Assembly (NCBI RefSeq): GCF_037975245.1
Contig: NC_092574.1
Span: 11,741,213 to 11,805,212 of the forward strand
Length of the DNA: 64,000 nucleotides
Reading direction: 5' to 3'
Source: Apostichopus japonicus
Lineage: Eukaryota; Echinodermata; Holothuroidea; Aspidochirotida; Stichopodidae
Numbering within the stretch: position 1 is the stretch's first letter; each line of letters opens with the position of its first letter. The translations under genes were made by a program, and so were the position numbers. Below the pieces are notes generated by a model. The model was not told the origin of the DNA and searched no databases. It saw only the letters and a list, made by a program, of their open reading frames with translations. Of this stretch, positions 45,201 to 59,200 are shown piece by piece.

Positions 45201-48200
45201 AGTGAGATCTTAGCTTAATATTGGCATCTGCACGCCTGTCACTATTCATTAGAGCTAAGGCATAGGTCACCACAGCAATTACATATGGTCGTTGAAGTCC
45301 ATCAAGTTGATCCTCCAAGTAAGAAATGGCGTTGTTCTTAGCAGCTGGGTTCTAAAATATATATGAAAAACAAACAAGTAAACTATGTTTTAACTTGTTA
45401 AGATTTCCTTATTTTTTATGGTACTATAGCGTTACGGCATTTGTATAGTGACGCCGTTACATAATACATTGATGAATGTCACCATAAACTACCGAAAACT
45501 ACAACAATTTTAAAATAGTTAACCACATGCGTTTTCGGTCATTTTCGTATACGTACTTAAGTTTGGCAAAGTCTGAAGCTTTGCCGCCTATAACTTTTGC
45601 GTTTTACCGTACATTAGTGCACTGAAGGCATACAGAGACTAATATTTTACATTTGCTGTCAGTAAATAGATACTACGCCTATTCATATATATTATTATTC
45701 AACGACTAGTTGAATACGCTGGTTGTGGTTCGCCAGCATCGGTTTGAACAGAAGTTAGCATTCGTCGAAACGATCGTCTCGCAAGGATCTCAAATTCTTC
45801 GCAAGGCGCTACCAGAAGATCTACAGACCAACCCTTACGTTGGTCCTTAGAAATATAGTAAGGTACATTTAATGATATAAATTGAACGTATCCTGTAGCT
45901 AAGCTTAAGTTAAGTGTTAGTTTTAACCCCTGCAATTAGAATTGTACAGATTGATGAAAGATGGTGATTGAATGGGAATTATATTTGATCGATACATTCC
46001 ATTCCATTTATTGTCTTCCTGGATACGTAAAGTATTTGCAGGCTTTTTTCTGTTTTTGCCGTAACAGTAGAGAGGAAAGCACTATCCGATTATCCACAGA
46101 GGTGGAAGTTTCCTGAATAAATAAAACTACACTGACACGTCGAGTCCATCATCTATTTCAGCTCTGAATTTGACGACCGTTACTAGCTACACGGTAAGAG
46201 TATCTGGCATTTGATATTGCTTGAAGGATCATAGAGTATGATCCCAGTTTATTGATGTTTAGTACACCCTGAGAATACCAACGTAAACCAAATCATCAAT
46301 CAGAAGAAAACAGTTAACATTAGTAATGTCTATTGCAGTTCATAAAGCATAGTCAATTCTTGTTTTGTTTAAGATCATATAAAATGATGTACTCACCACC
46401 TGATAACATGTAGACCTACATTCAGCCATAGCGATTAAAGTGAAGGCAGTCATAGCAGTGTTACCCTCAATACCGCCCTGAAAAAATCGACAACAAACAG
46501 AGAATGTTCATAGTCCATAGGTGGCTCAGATTTTAAACGCTCAACAAAGAAACTTTATTCTCTACTCCAATTATGTTTCACGGCTACAAATACTTGAAAT
46601 CAATTTAACGCAATATGGGTCTCACATATCAATAATGACATCAATATCTGTTTGGGCAAACGCCGCAATTTTTCCACTGTGAAAATGTAATTTAGATTTC
46701 ATGTAAACCTCTTCTCAGAATGTAACTATTTTCATTTTTATGCAGTTTTTATCTTAATGATTAATATGATGAAATAAACATCTAAAATGGTTGTATGATG
46801 AACCATTCGTTATATACTAACCGTCATTTCTTTGTGAATAACTGCTAGTCCTTCATAGAAATCACCATCAGCATTTTGTCTATTGTTCACAATCCAGCTA
46901 ATGGCACTACATGGAACCATGGCATCAACTGCAGTTAGTTCTGAGGCTTGACAAAATACCTTAGCCACGAAAGCGGTCAACCTGTATAAAACAAGTCGCG
47001 ACAAAGTAAATGATCTCTATATCAGTGTATAATTGGGGCCTTCGTGATTACAGCATTGGGGTACCATGGTTGGTCAGCTGGTATACAAATTTCAAAACGA
47101 AGTATACAAAAGAATAACGTGCCTTTTGAATTGATGTCTTTTATGTGTGTGTGTCTGTGTTTGAGAGAGATTATTCAAAGGAAATAGAGACAGATTGAAA
47201 ACAAACAGCTTATCACTTGGAACAATGAAGTCACTCTTACATTTTGAAGTTGGTACTCGGTTAATAACTTAATGAAATCAGAACAGAATACTTTGCAACT
47301 ACATTATCAATGGATCCAATGGTAGCCTATAGATTAAAAAGTTTAGAAATGTTGGGCTAATTGTTTTTTTCTTTTCTTTTCTTTTCTAAAGTGTTAACCA
47401 CTTCAATAAACAATATCAGACACCAGACATATTTGTAAAGGAGCGTCTGGATAGACATTACTTAATTTACATTACGTAATCGATATGACTAAATTTGCGT
47501 AAAATCACGAGTCATCAACGAAAATCTCGACAACAAAGGATATAAATCTAATTTCCTTGGCAATTAGAGGTCAGTTCCTGAAAGAGTAACGCAATATTAT
47601 ACGCACCACGTGCTACCCGCTCTATTGAGAAACGCTGAAAACGACCCATCTGCGTGACGATAGGTTGTTTCTCGAACTAAACCTACAGGAAAAGCCAAGG
47701 AAAGTATACGTTATAACAATCATTATCGATAGGAGTGCACACAGTTATGTGTAGAGAATGTCACTCTTAACCGAATGAACACAAAACATAACAAGTAAAC
47801 ATTTGATGCTACTCGTAAGGATAGAGAGTTGTACTATTAAACATAATACTACAACGGAATGACTATATAGTAACAGAATGACCAAAAACCTTCAGGTCAC
47901 TGGTTCCAATCCAGTTCTACCCCCCCCCCCCAAAATATTACCAATCGTTTTTTTGGTTTCGAGGATATTCGTAACATAGATGCATTCATGATGGCGTATG
48001 TGTGTGTAAGTGTGTGTGCGTTTGTGACGCCCAGCTTGTAAACATGATATCTCAAGAAGGGAAGGTCAGACAAATTTCATATTTGATGTATAAAAGTACC
48101 ACATTAAGTACAAGAAGCCTATTGTTTGTGGTGGAGGTCAAATGTCATTTGGGGTCACCAGGGGTCAAATTGTGAAAACCTTGTAATCACGATATTTCAA

Positions 48201-50175
48201 TACTCCGACCTCTAATTTAGTGTGTAGAAGTACCATATTGAGTTAAAGAAGCCTATTGTTTTTGGTGGAGGTCATTGGGGTAATCAGAGGTCAAATCGTG
48301 TAACCCTTGTAAACATGTACACCCTCACTATACATTACATCAGATTCATGAAGAAAACTGCTCATGTTACATCATCGAAACCAAAATGCATTTTTACATT
48401 CTGGTTTATTTTATATTTACATATTTATATATATATATATATATTTATTTCTATATATATTTTTTGGGATAAGATCATGTTTTCTGGTTCCTTTAAACTC
48501 TGGGGAACAAAATAATGACAACAGGAAAAGTTAACCCTCTTCACAAACTTCAAACTTGTATAAAATATACGTGTTTGCTGATGAATTTCGAAAAACAAAC
48601 TTCCGGAGTAGATTCCATGTTTCTTATTCTAAATGCACTCTGACCAGGTGGGTTAAATGGGAACAAGCTGTCGCAATCGAAAGCAAGAAATTTATATTTT
48701 CTATTGCCCTTATGAACGATTTACCTTAAACTCACTGCTACCGCCCATGTCAGCATGTTCATTACACAAATGTAAAAAAAAAATAGTCTACACATGCGGC
48801 CCGATCAAGATTTGAACGCAGTCCTATATACTATCATCCATTTTTACAATTCCACAGAGGAAACGTCTGAAAACACATGATCATTCATTGCTATGGAAGG
48901 TTATGACACAGTTTCGCAAGCTACATCGGAAAGACCGAGAGAGAGATACAAAAGCGGGGACCTAAGACAGGCTAGCTACGAAAGTAAAAGTAAGCCTAGG
49001 CCTAACGGTCGTAAACATAACAGAGAGATTTGTTTGGCGCATGATCTGTTGGGCAGGGTGTGTAAATTTTGATTCAAGTTTGTAGAATCTACGGACTCCA
49101 TACGGAATCTACGAATTTTATTCAGATCAAATTTTTACGGACAAATAACTCAATAAAAATAAGGAATATTAATATGCAAATTGCATAGAACGGTGTCATT
49201 TTTAATGAACTTTTAGTGCAGTAGGCTGGAAAGGTCAAAGTTTAAATTTGGCAAACACATACTGAGGCTTTACTTTCTGCATTAGACCTAACACCGTCAT
49301 TATGATGTATCGGTCACTTTCCCAAGGCAAGGCGACTGGAATTGACAATATATCATTGTACAGGGCATTTGTTTCAGTAGTTGTAAACATGTTCTTTTAT
49401 TGGGCAATGTGAAATTGATTTTACGGTAAAGACATATAGCAAAATGAGAGTATTCCAACGTTTTCCAAACAAACCTGAATTAATATTGGACAGAGCAGTG
49501 GCTTCGATTTGTTCATTTCCTGAATTTGTCGCTAGAAGGTATTTTAGGACGTAAACATTAGGAGCCAGTCGAATCATTGTCTGTTCTCCACAACCAGTTG
49601 GCTGACGGATCCAATGTCCCAGTCCAGTCACAACGGCTGTCATAGCGGGTCCAAGAGGAGAACCTAGTGCATAAATTTTAAAGCAAGAGTACGATAAGCA
49701 ATCTAATCTGTTATTTATATGTTATTATTATGATATGTTATTTATATGAGCTCTAAACAGTACAGAGTCCATTTATTTAAAGCAGCCGCTCAATGTTTCT
49801 TCGAAGTTACATCTCTTGTATATATATATATCTCTTGTATATATATATATATCTTGTATATATATATATATCTCTCTTGTATATATATATATATATATAA
49901 ATGAAAATCGTAATGAGTTGGAAAATCAAGAACAGTGAAAAAACTTTCAGCCTCTACCGGGATTCGAACCACGGGCCTTCCGCTCTGTACGCGGACACCC
50001 TAACCACTAGGCTATGGACGCTGATTGTATGTCCAGAGGTTCGAAACCGGTAAGGAAGGTCGTAATTCCACTGTAGGCGTTTGTCACCTGTATCGAACAA
50101 TACTAGTTCTGTTTTTGGTGACATATATTTTGCCTTACTCTAGAGATCAAACATGATGCTAACCAACTCGAAATC

Positions 50176-50238
<63 letters not shown>

Positions 50239-53200
50239 GATACTCAAATTTGGAACGATGCCTATAGAAAAAAATCTCCGCATTTGTGTTGTCACTCAAA
50301 TCAGGTCTCACAGTACTTAATCTTTACGTTGTCTTTGTATATACATTTTCATGTGATTTGCCATTGTAACGTTTCAAACTACACTCAAAAAAATGGAGTG
50401 TTGAAAAGTAATCGATAAGTGTCATATCAAACACTTCAGCCTAGCTCGTACAGGGACAACACGCTCCTTGCTAATTTTACACTTTCCGAGTGTTGAAAAT
50501 CTAACACCTCGCTGGTGTTGAATTTATCAACACTTGCAGGTGTCATTGTCACACCCAGTCCCCTAAATTTAGCTCTTCAAAGGTGTTTATAACTCAGTTG
50601 ATGGGAGCGCTGTAGTAACACCACATGTCTGGCTATTCTTACACTTTTTGCGTGTCGAATATAGCCAACACCTTACTGATGTTCAATTGACACTTGCAGG
50701 TGAAATTGCAAACCCCAAATCCCATAAATATAACACTTACACTCAAAAAACGTGATACACAGGTTAAGTAAAATTATACTTAATTTTCATGTGAAATAAA
50801 AACACTAAAACAATTAAGTAAATATGACTTAACTGCTGCTTTGTACAGTTTTACATGTTTATTATGTAACGCAAATACAATACTGTTATGTAAAATTTTG
50901 CCAGAGAAGTTTACATAGCACCCATTTAGTAAATATTTTATACAGGTATTAGGTTAATTATTACCTAGTAATTAGGTAAACAATATATGGATGCATGTTT
51001 GAATCGCTCACAGCAGAGAGGTACATTTAAGAGAGAGCAAAAAGCAATGACAACACAAACAATTCAGAATGTGGGATTTTCAGCAATTAAACACCCTTCT
51101 ACCTTCCTATTCCAGAGGTCCATATATTATATCCCATTAAATGTAAAATAAGCAATTTAAGCTATAAAAGTACTGTCTTGTGGAATGAAGTCAACTTAAA
51201 AGTGCCAACATTTTCAATTGCTACAGTTCAGTTACTTGGTCCTTTTTGTTTTCGCATGCCTTCTGGTATTCCAGATTAAAGACAAATAGACAATCCTTCC
51301 CAAAGTCAATTTCAAATATGCAACAACTTTAGATATATGCTGATCCGTGGGATGAGAAAACGTAGATTGCTGTCTCTGATGACTGCTACACTGCAGTTAC
51401 TTTGTCTTTGTTGTTGGCTCGTACCTTTGGTATTCCAAATTAAACATAAAGAAACAACTCTTCCCAAAGACAATTCCAAATAAGCAACAACTTTACATAC
51501 ATTCTGATCCGTGAGATGAGGAAACGTGGAGTGCTGTCTATGACAACTGCTAAACTGCAGTTACTTTGTCTTTTTTGTTGGCACGGTAAGCATAAAAATC
51601 TTGAATCTGGTTGCACTTCACACCACCAGGCAACTGGTTGACAACTTTTTGGAAAAATTCCCAGGCACCGAAACTTGCAATTTGGTATAATTCAGATTTA
51701 ACACCGTAGAATGATTTGAAGCAACATCAATGGCTTCATAAATGTCCTCTGGGGTAGGGCATGTCTCTCGATGATCACAAATGACTGCTGAGGATGTATT
51801 TTGCTTCCTCCAAGAAGTAACACATATTGCTGAGGTCTTTCTGAAATCTTTTGCAAATAGAATTCCAAGTTGATGCTACCTAAGTAACAAAGAAAAGAAA
51901 AGAAAATTCCCATCATAATGAAGTTGTGTTAAAACACTCTTGGAGCATAAGCAGTTATTTACATGTACCCCTCACAAAACATTGACATTCCTAAAGAAAA
52001 TGCACACAATTTAATTAGTTGTGGTTGTCTTCTTCAAGCTCGTTTGAAACTAGAAAGCCAGATGGCCTATAGTGATTCCTTGTCAAAACAGGAACTTGCA
52101 TTAAACTTTCATCAGACAATGTAGGCAACTTTTACAACCAATGCATCATGTTAACAATGCTTGAAACAATGCTCACTCCCATTGCATGCAATTGTGTAGA
52201 TGGCTATGAACTATAACAGCTAGATCACTTCCATAATATCGCTAAATTATAGTTGGGCCTAGGTCTAAAAGTATCACCGATCCACATCAACTTCGGCCTA
52301 CTTCCTACAACTTACAAGCTAAAATGGCAATTAGTGGTAATTATATATTGTATTACATGAATATATGTTTATCCCTTAGTAAGCATAGTACCAGCGTAAC
52401 TATAGGCCCATGCCCGATGCTATTAAAAATGCATTGCCTTGAAATAGCCTAAGTAGTAAGTATATCCTACTAGTACTACTACTACTTAAAAAAGTGACTC
52501 GCAGGGTATACGAAGTTACGGTTAACGCCCAAAAGGAATAGAATGCACTAGGTTACATAAAAGGCCTAGACAAAAGTCCTCCGTCCGTCCGTAGGCAATT
52601 CCGTTTAATTTTACTTGTATGTAGGTAACACAGATTCGTTGACAATGAGTTGACTATGACAAACAGCACCTAGCCTATTATATTAACTTATCGTATGACT
52701 TTAACGTTAGGTCTACGTAACGCAAGCGATTCAAATGCATTCGTCTACCCAACTTAGTCGTGGGTCTCTAAGCATATCTCGTTCGTTTCACGTTCACTTA
52801 CGTAATATCAAAACATACCTCCGAATTTTTCAATCAATTCTTCCAGGCCCCAGTCTCCTATAACGTCATTTTCCATGCCATTGTTGCTCGTTACCGCACA
52901 CTGAATACGTAACGTTATGTGGCTTGCACGTATATATGGCCGTGGTTACTATAGTACATTTAGTAACGATAAATGTTGTCAGTGGTTTAAACACTTAACT
53001 TGCACTAAGAATCCAGCTGATGGGAGGTTCGACCAATCGGAATGCTCGAACTGAAAGTACACTTTCTGCAGGTGTAAAAAATACACGCTACATGAATTAT
53101 GTAACCCTACTCAGGGTCAGAGTAACCCTTCAGGTGTAGGGTGAACGGTTACACCTGGAAAGTGTTCAAATTCAACACTCCATTTTTTTGCGTGTAAACA

Positions 53201-56200
53201 TGCACTTAAAACTTAACATATTGAGAGAGACTTAATCAATTACACCTTTTTATACTTTGTACTTTGAGATCAGCCATTAACCGATCGTTTATACTGAAGA
53301 TCCACTGTACGTCAGCTGTCTGAAGAACAATAGCCATGAGGAACTATGAGATATTAAATTAATAAATGCGTAAGTAATACGTGATTCGATCCTTACCTGT
53401 TATACTAATATGACATGACTCTGTTCCTGGCACAACTGTTGGAGGCAAGGCTATATCAAGACAGCTTAACTGGGCTGCATTTTCATCGTCCCATACACCT
53501 GTATCAGGGAAGAAGAATGGGGAAAAGCTAACACTTGGGAACGGTTTCATTATTTCTTAAGTTTCCTCTAAATTTTCTTCAACTCCTTGATTAGCATGAC
53601 CTTTTACTTGTCAAGTTTAAGAACTTGGTAGATACATTATACAACTAGAATCAGGTACAAGGGGAGCTTTAAGGCTCAATAGTTCCTTGTTCTTTTCCTT
53701 CTTTTTCTTGGATTAGTTGTAATTGTATATATAAGTATATATATATGTACTTTCACGGCAAGGAAATATTCAGTTTAGTGTTTCTGAAGCTATACATTGT
53801 TTGCTTCAAACGTACAAACTAAATCAATTCTATCATGGCAACACGGCATTCCTTCCCCGTAGGAAAAAAAGGAGTCGCCGTTTTTAGAAAAGAAGGAAAA
53901 AACTACATTAGTTAGTAGTAGTCACATTATTACTTATATCACTCATTAACTCATTAACATTTTTAGAAAGAATGTGATATTCATTATTAGTGATAAGATC
54001 ATTATTTTGTCTAAAGCTGTACACATGGATATGTTAAAAAGCTGTTTAATAATTTATTTTTACTCCAATCAGCATATTGAGATGAGACAATTCAAAGCAT
54101 AAGCTTGCATTGTTCATATCACATAGAAACCTACACAATTATAACTTGTGGATAAGACTAAGGCTTAAATATTGATAAAAGTCTATCCCTAGTATACGCA
54201 TACTCACATAAACTTATAATGGTATGCGCCAGACGTTATGGTTACATCAATACCGCTCCAACATTTGCTTCACCCCTTCCCATACATGAAGTGATCCTCG
54301 ATTCAAGGATACAAATCCTGGAAAATTGGAGTTGTGATTCCAACGAATTTATAACCGTTTTGTTTTCCTTCTTTGTCAATCACAATTTTGTCTTTTTATT
54401 GATAATATAGTCAATTTAATCTCAATCGCTTGCAATGTATTTAACTCGAAATAATCAATTTTCGAACTTGCTTCTCTAAGTCAACTATTGTGGAAGAGGT
54501 TCTGTTATATACATATTTATACACGTTCTTGATATTAATCTATGGCTCGAGCCATAAGTAAGGAATGTGATTTTTTTTTAAAATATTCTTACAATTTTCA
54601 GGCTCTCGAATATCTCTTCGCCTACGATTTAGTTCGACTCCTTGAGGATTCAGTTGCACTGAATGATGAAACGTTCTTTCGATTCCCTCAGCCTAATGGA
54701 TGAAATTGCATTGAAGAAATGAAGTGTTAAAGAAGTTCACAGATACGATTATTAGCAGAAAATACACTCTCCCTATTACTCTCGGCCCTTTCGCCTTGAG
54801 AGGGCCGAGAGTATCATGCACGCCATTTAGAAGCAATCCCCAATGTCATACCATGTTGGACGCGTAGTATTTTGGGAGCTTTGTGCTTCACAAAGTAGTA
54901 ACTTACATGTTATCGCATTGCCGGACCCGTACTCTCTTTAATGCGCGATATTGGACTTCAATTATTCATCCTTTAATTGCCTTAATTTGAAGAAATATTA
55001 AGAAAAAACTCACGATGACGTTAAGTTTCTTTCTAACGCCGTCACTGCCTTTGGTGCTCCCAATACCTACGGTGATAGGCCATTCTCCAACTTTAACTCC
55101 AATCACTACGTAGGTGACAGTGAAGGTATCTGTGGCTTTTACAATGAATTCCTTCTTAGCTGAGAAAACGTTAGGTGTGCCCTCAGAACAAATTTCTGGT
55201 GGTGTTTTTAGAACCATTGCTACCTGCCATGAGAAATAATACTTCTTTATAATAGTAACAAATTTACCAATATCGGACATTTTGTTATACATGGTACACC
55301 AAAACTGCTTCATAATCAGAAATAGCTTCTTTTTTTGCAACAGAAACAAAAAAACGACTAGCTATAATAAAGTGACAACGCAAGATCATTATGCTTCTTG
55401 TTCCTGGTTTCTGCAAATATCCCTTGCTTTAATATTATTTTCTTTCTGTAAATAATGTGGCATGTGCTTTCTTTATTCTCAAATAGATTCATACTGTATT
55501 TCCTTGACTTTATATGAATATGTAAAGTCAGACAGATAAACGAATAGAATGGGTTTTTAAATGTTAACATACAGTCAAACTAATAGTCTTAAACAACACA
55601 GTACCACCACTTTCCCTTATTTACTTTACATTTGCATTTAGTAATTTACCTACTAGGCAATTTGGTCTGGGGAAGCATGCACCTTCTGAAGTTTATGCTA
55701 TAATCCTAAGTTGCAAGTGCTAGAATTCATGTGGAGAGGGCTATCATGAAAAACATTCACATTATGCAAGGAACCTTGCCTTGAATATCGGTGCCGTTAG
55801 CAGATGATATAGTTATTATTTGTACTGCATTTGTAAACATGCAATCCTGGCCAATAGGCCTTGTTAATTAAGTGAAAGGTCATTATTTATCATGTATACT
55901 TTATAATCTATATCCAGGGATAACAACTTACTGTACTATGTGTGATATTCTATGACATTAGTAACATTCCTTGTGATTCCATTTTTTACCATTTATGTGA
56001 CACATTGATCATGATGATTCACAATCTCGCTTCTATGTTGTACTGAGTACAACATCGGGACATTTGATTTTTAAAAATTCTAAAACAATAACCTAACACC
56101 CCACAGACTTTAAACTATGTTCATTTGAAAAAAGGCAGGGCTTTCATATAAATATAATAATGAAAGGTAAGAATAAAGATGCCTTCGGTGTATCTGGTCA

Positions 56201-59200
56201 GTAAAAAAGCACAGGTAATTTGACTTAGACGGAGACAAATTTTCAGCCGAAATTAGGCATATGCTTAGGTTTGATTACTGTATTTGTACAGTAGTCTCCC
56301 TTATACTCCATACAGTATATTTTTTATAGTGGGCACTTGTCCCCCACACCCCCCCCGGCAGGAAAAAAATGATACTTAGATAGTATCAAGTAGTGTGTAG
56401 CACCATGACCTACTGACCCCCCTCCCCCTTGTGAACATTTGTGCAGCCGCCCTTGCTTGGACCTCCTGATAAGGGGCCCCTTTGGGCCAGGAGCCGGGAC
56501 TCTCATGCTCATCGTTACGCATTTGCCAGGAACTCCGAGATTCAACAGTCTAAATGTAAATTTCTGATTGAATGTTTTTATATCCAATAATTTGAGATTG
56601 AAATACCTGTCATGAGTCTGTAGTTAGAACTACAAGATCTTACCTTCACATCTTCTCTGCCATAGTTAAACACGACTGCTTGGATTTCCACGTGTTCATT
56701 CCTTTTCACAGAATACGGTAGTAGCAATTGAATGAAAAGATCAGACCGTACCACCAGCTCTGTTGGTTCAATGACGCACATTGGGAAATTCTCATGAAGA
56801 CCAAACGCTTGTATGGACCATGTAGTTATACTTCCAGGTAGGGTGTACCGCTGATAAACTGGTGCGTTACTGTTGGGGAAAGGATTGTATATGCACGTTA
56901 TCATCGCTTTTGTGTAAGGAAATTTCTCTCTTATAAAGAAACAACAAAAAGAGAAAACGGGAATAAACGGTTCCTGTTTCAGATTGGCAGGACATATGAA
57001 ATATTTTCGATTGACTAATGTCAAATATAACATGACCTGTAATTTGGCTAACCATACATATTAACGTAGAGTTACACTATGGATAAACAGATAGAAATCA
57101 TTCAAGCTTATCCAGCATCGCATATTTCTAATTTTCTCATGTAAACCATCCAAATTTAATACTCAATAATGCTACACGAAGTAGATTCAGACTTACGAGT
57201 CAACGTGAACCAAGTCAAAGGCCCATGACTCTGGAAAATCGAATCGAACTGACCCATCATCGAACGGATCAATATCAGCAAAAGCTGCAAAATCGAAACC
57301 AATATTTCGCTCACGGGATTCGTCACTCTCAGCCTTCTTACAGCAGGCGATAAAAATTCTAGTTAACTCATCGCCGACATCTTCTGTCATCTCAGGAAAT
57401 CTTTTCCTAGCAAGTCGCTGGAATCTTTCCGACGTCTCATTACATGAGCCACTTCCAAGGCGTCGATGTCCTCTTGAGCAGGCAAATATCTTTCTTTCGT
57501 CGTTGTCAAATTCTTCAACTGTATGTTTGGATGAAATTCAACCAGAGCAAAGAATATCTAGAGGTTATTATTTTCACAGGATTAGAGACTACGCATCTTG
57601 ACTTCGTGTTTATTTAAAGTGTAGCTTAGAACCACTTTCATTTCTCAATAGTGAGTGCTGTATGTTTGTCCCCCTGTATGACATATCCAACACCCCGCCC
57701 GTTTACTCTTTTACATTATACCCTTATCCCTTCGTTGTTGTTCAAAACATGTAGTCATGTTTGCATGATTCAGTGACTCCATGTCTAAAAGCCTTACTGA
57801 CTGCTCTGCTGAAGAGGAGCACACTGGTCCATTTGTAGTCTTTAGTGGGCTTTAGCACAAGATAATGTAAGGCCTTGTTTGATGAGCGTCATAAGTTACT
57901 CCTAGGTTATCTTAAGTATTCGGCGAGAGAAAGGTGTTAGTTGACCGTGCTTTTCCCTTCCGAGATTCCATTACAAGGAATCCAGCAAATAATGTTTGCT
58001 TTAGTCTTCCTCTAAATGTTTAAAGTAATCTAAGTTATTTCATGCTCTGTATAATCTCTAGTGAATGAAGTTACACCTGTCTACTTCATAATCACTGTGT
58101 GTTGCCAGTGTAAACTTAGCTCTTGTTTGGTAGTGTGGGGTGGGGTTTAGTTTCTCTTTGTTTCGAAATTGTTTAAGACGCCTCACTTTGTAAGCAACTC
58201 TACCATTCACCAAGACACTTCAAACTGTCATACATCTGCAGTATAGAGACAAGCCAGAAGATTATAGAAACTGATCATATTAATTTCTAGACAGTACTTA
58301 GATGCCAAGAGTTGTTATATACCTTGTGCTCTGAGGGACTGGTCGATGCTCTGTGGTAAACGACACAGTTAGGCAATACTGTTTAGAAGAGGCTTGTATA
58401 TAGACGCCGGCACCCCTACATATGGTTCTGAGATCCATGTGATGTACTAACCCCTCCCCACCCCGTACACACACTCGCCAGTCCAGTCGATGTCACTCAA
58501 CCTACTGAGGAATTACTTGCGCGCGGACGACTGTGGGCTCGCTTCTTCATGTAGTGGCAGATTATAAGTGAAAGTGTGTATAATAATAATAATAATAATA
58601 AATGAGACTTATATAGAGCCAAATCAGTAAACAAAAGTTACTGCTCAAAGCGCTTTACAAAGAAAGTAAATTAATTTACAAAAGAACAAGTGAAAAAATG
58701 GGTCTTAAGTAGACTTTTGAAAGTAGAAAGTTTATAGCATGTTCGAATGTGATCTGGTAACTTGTTCCAGAGATAAGACCCAGAGTATTGGAAGCTTCTG
58801 TAACCATAGTTCTTCAATCGTGGTTTTGGAACAGTTAAAAACAGTTTGTTGGAGGAACGAAGTGTGCGAGTTGGAGTATATGGCAAGAGAAGTTGTGACA
58901 GGTACACAGGCCGTTCAAGATGATGAGCACAGAAGGTGAGAAGAAGTATTTTATACTGGATTCTGTAGCTGATAGGGAGCCAATGAAGTTCCTTCAGAAG
59001 TGGGGTGGTGCGGCACTTTCTTCCTTTCCTTTTCACAATACGGGCAGCGGTGTTTTGGATCTTTTGGAGTTTCTTGATGGTCGAATCAGGAAGGCCAAAT
59101 AAAAGTGAATTAAGAAAATCAAGCTTTGATGTCACAAACGCATGGACCAGTATCTCGGAAGTCTTATTATTGAGGTGATTCCTCATCAAACTGATTTTCC

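Larger units (their letters stand above)
50381..53195. mobile_element. 2.8-kb inverted-repeat element carrying a small gene
   Basis: The ends are ACACTCAAAAAAATGGAGTG (50381) and its near-exact inverse at 53172-53195 (one mismatch). A second, inner left end (ACACTCAAAAAACGTG) starts at 50739, so the left part may be a duplicated end. The body contains a two-exon minus-strand gene copy and a triplicated segment. I see no transposase. A 3-bp AAC flank is possible. Confidence 0.7.

Noticed and set aside
49913-50025. A functional tRNA gene on the minus strand
   Set aside because: A-box and B-box are good, but the T-stem does not pair and the sequence recurs as a repeat with shared flanks, so it is a tRNA-like part of a mobile element.
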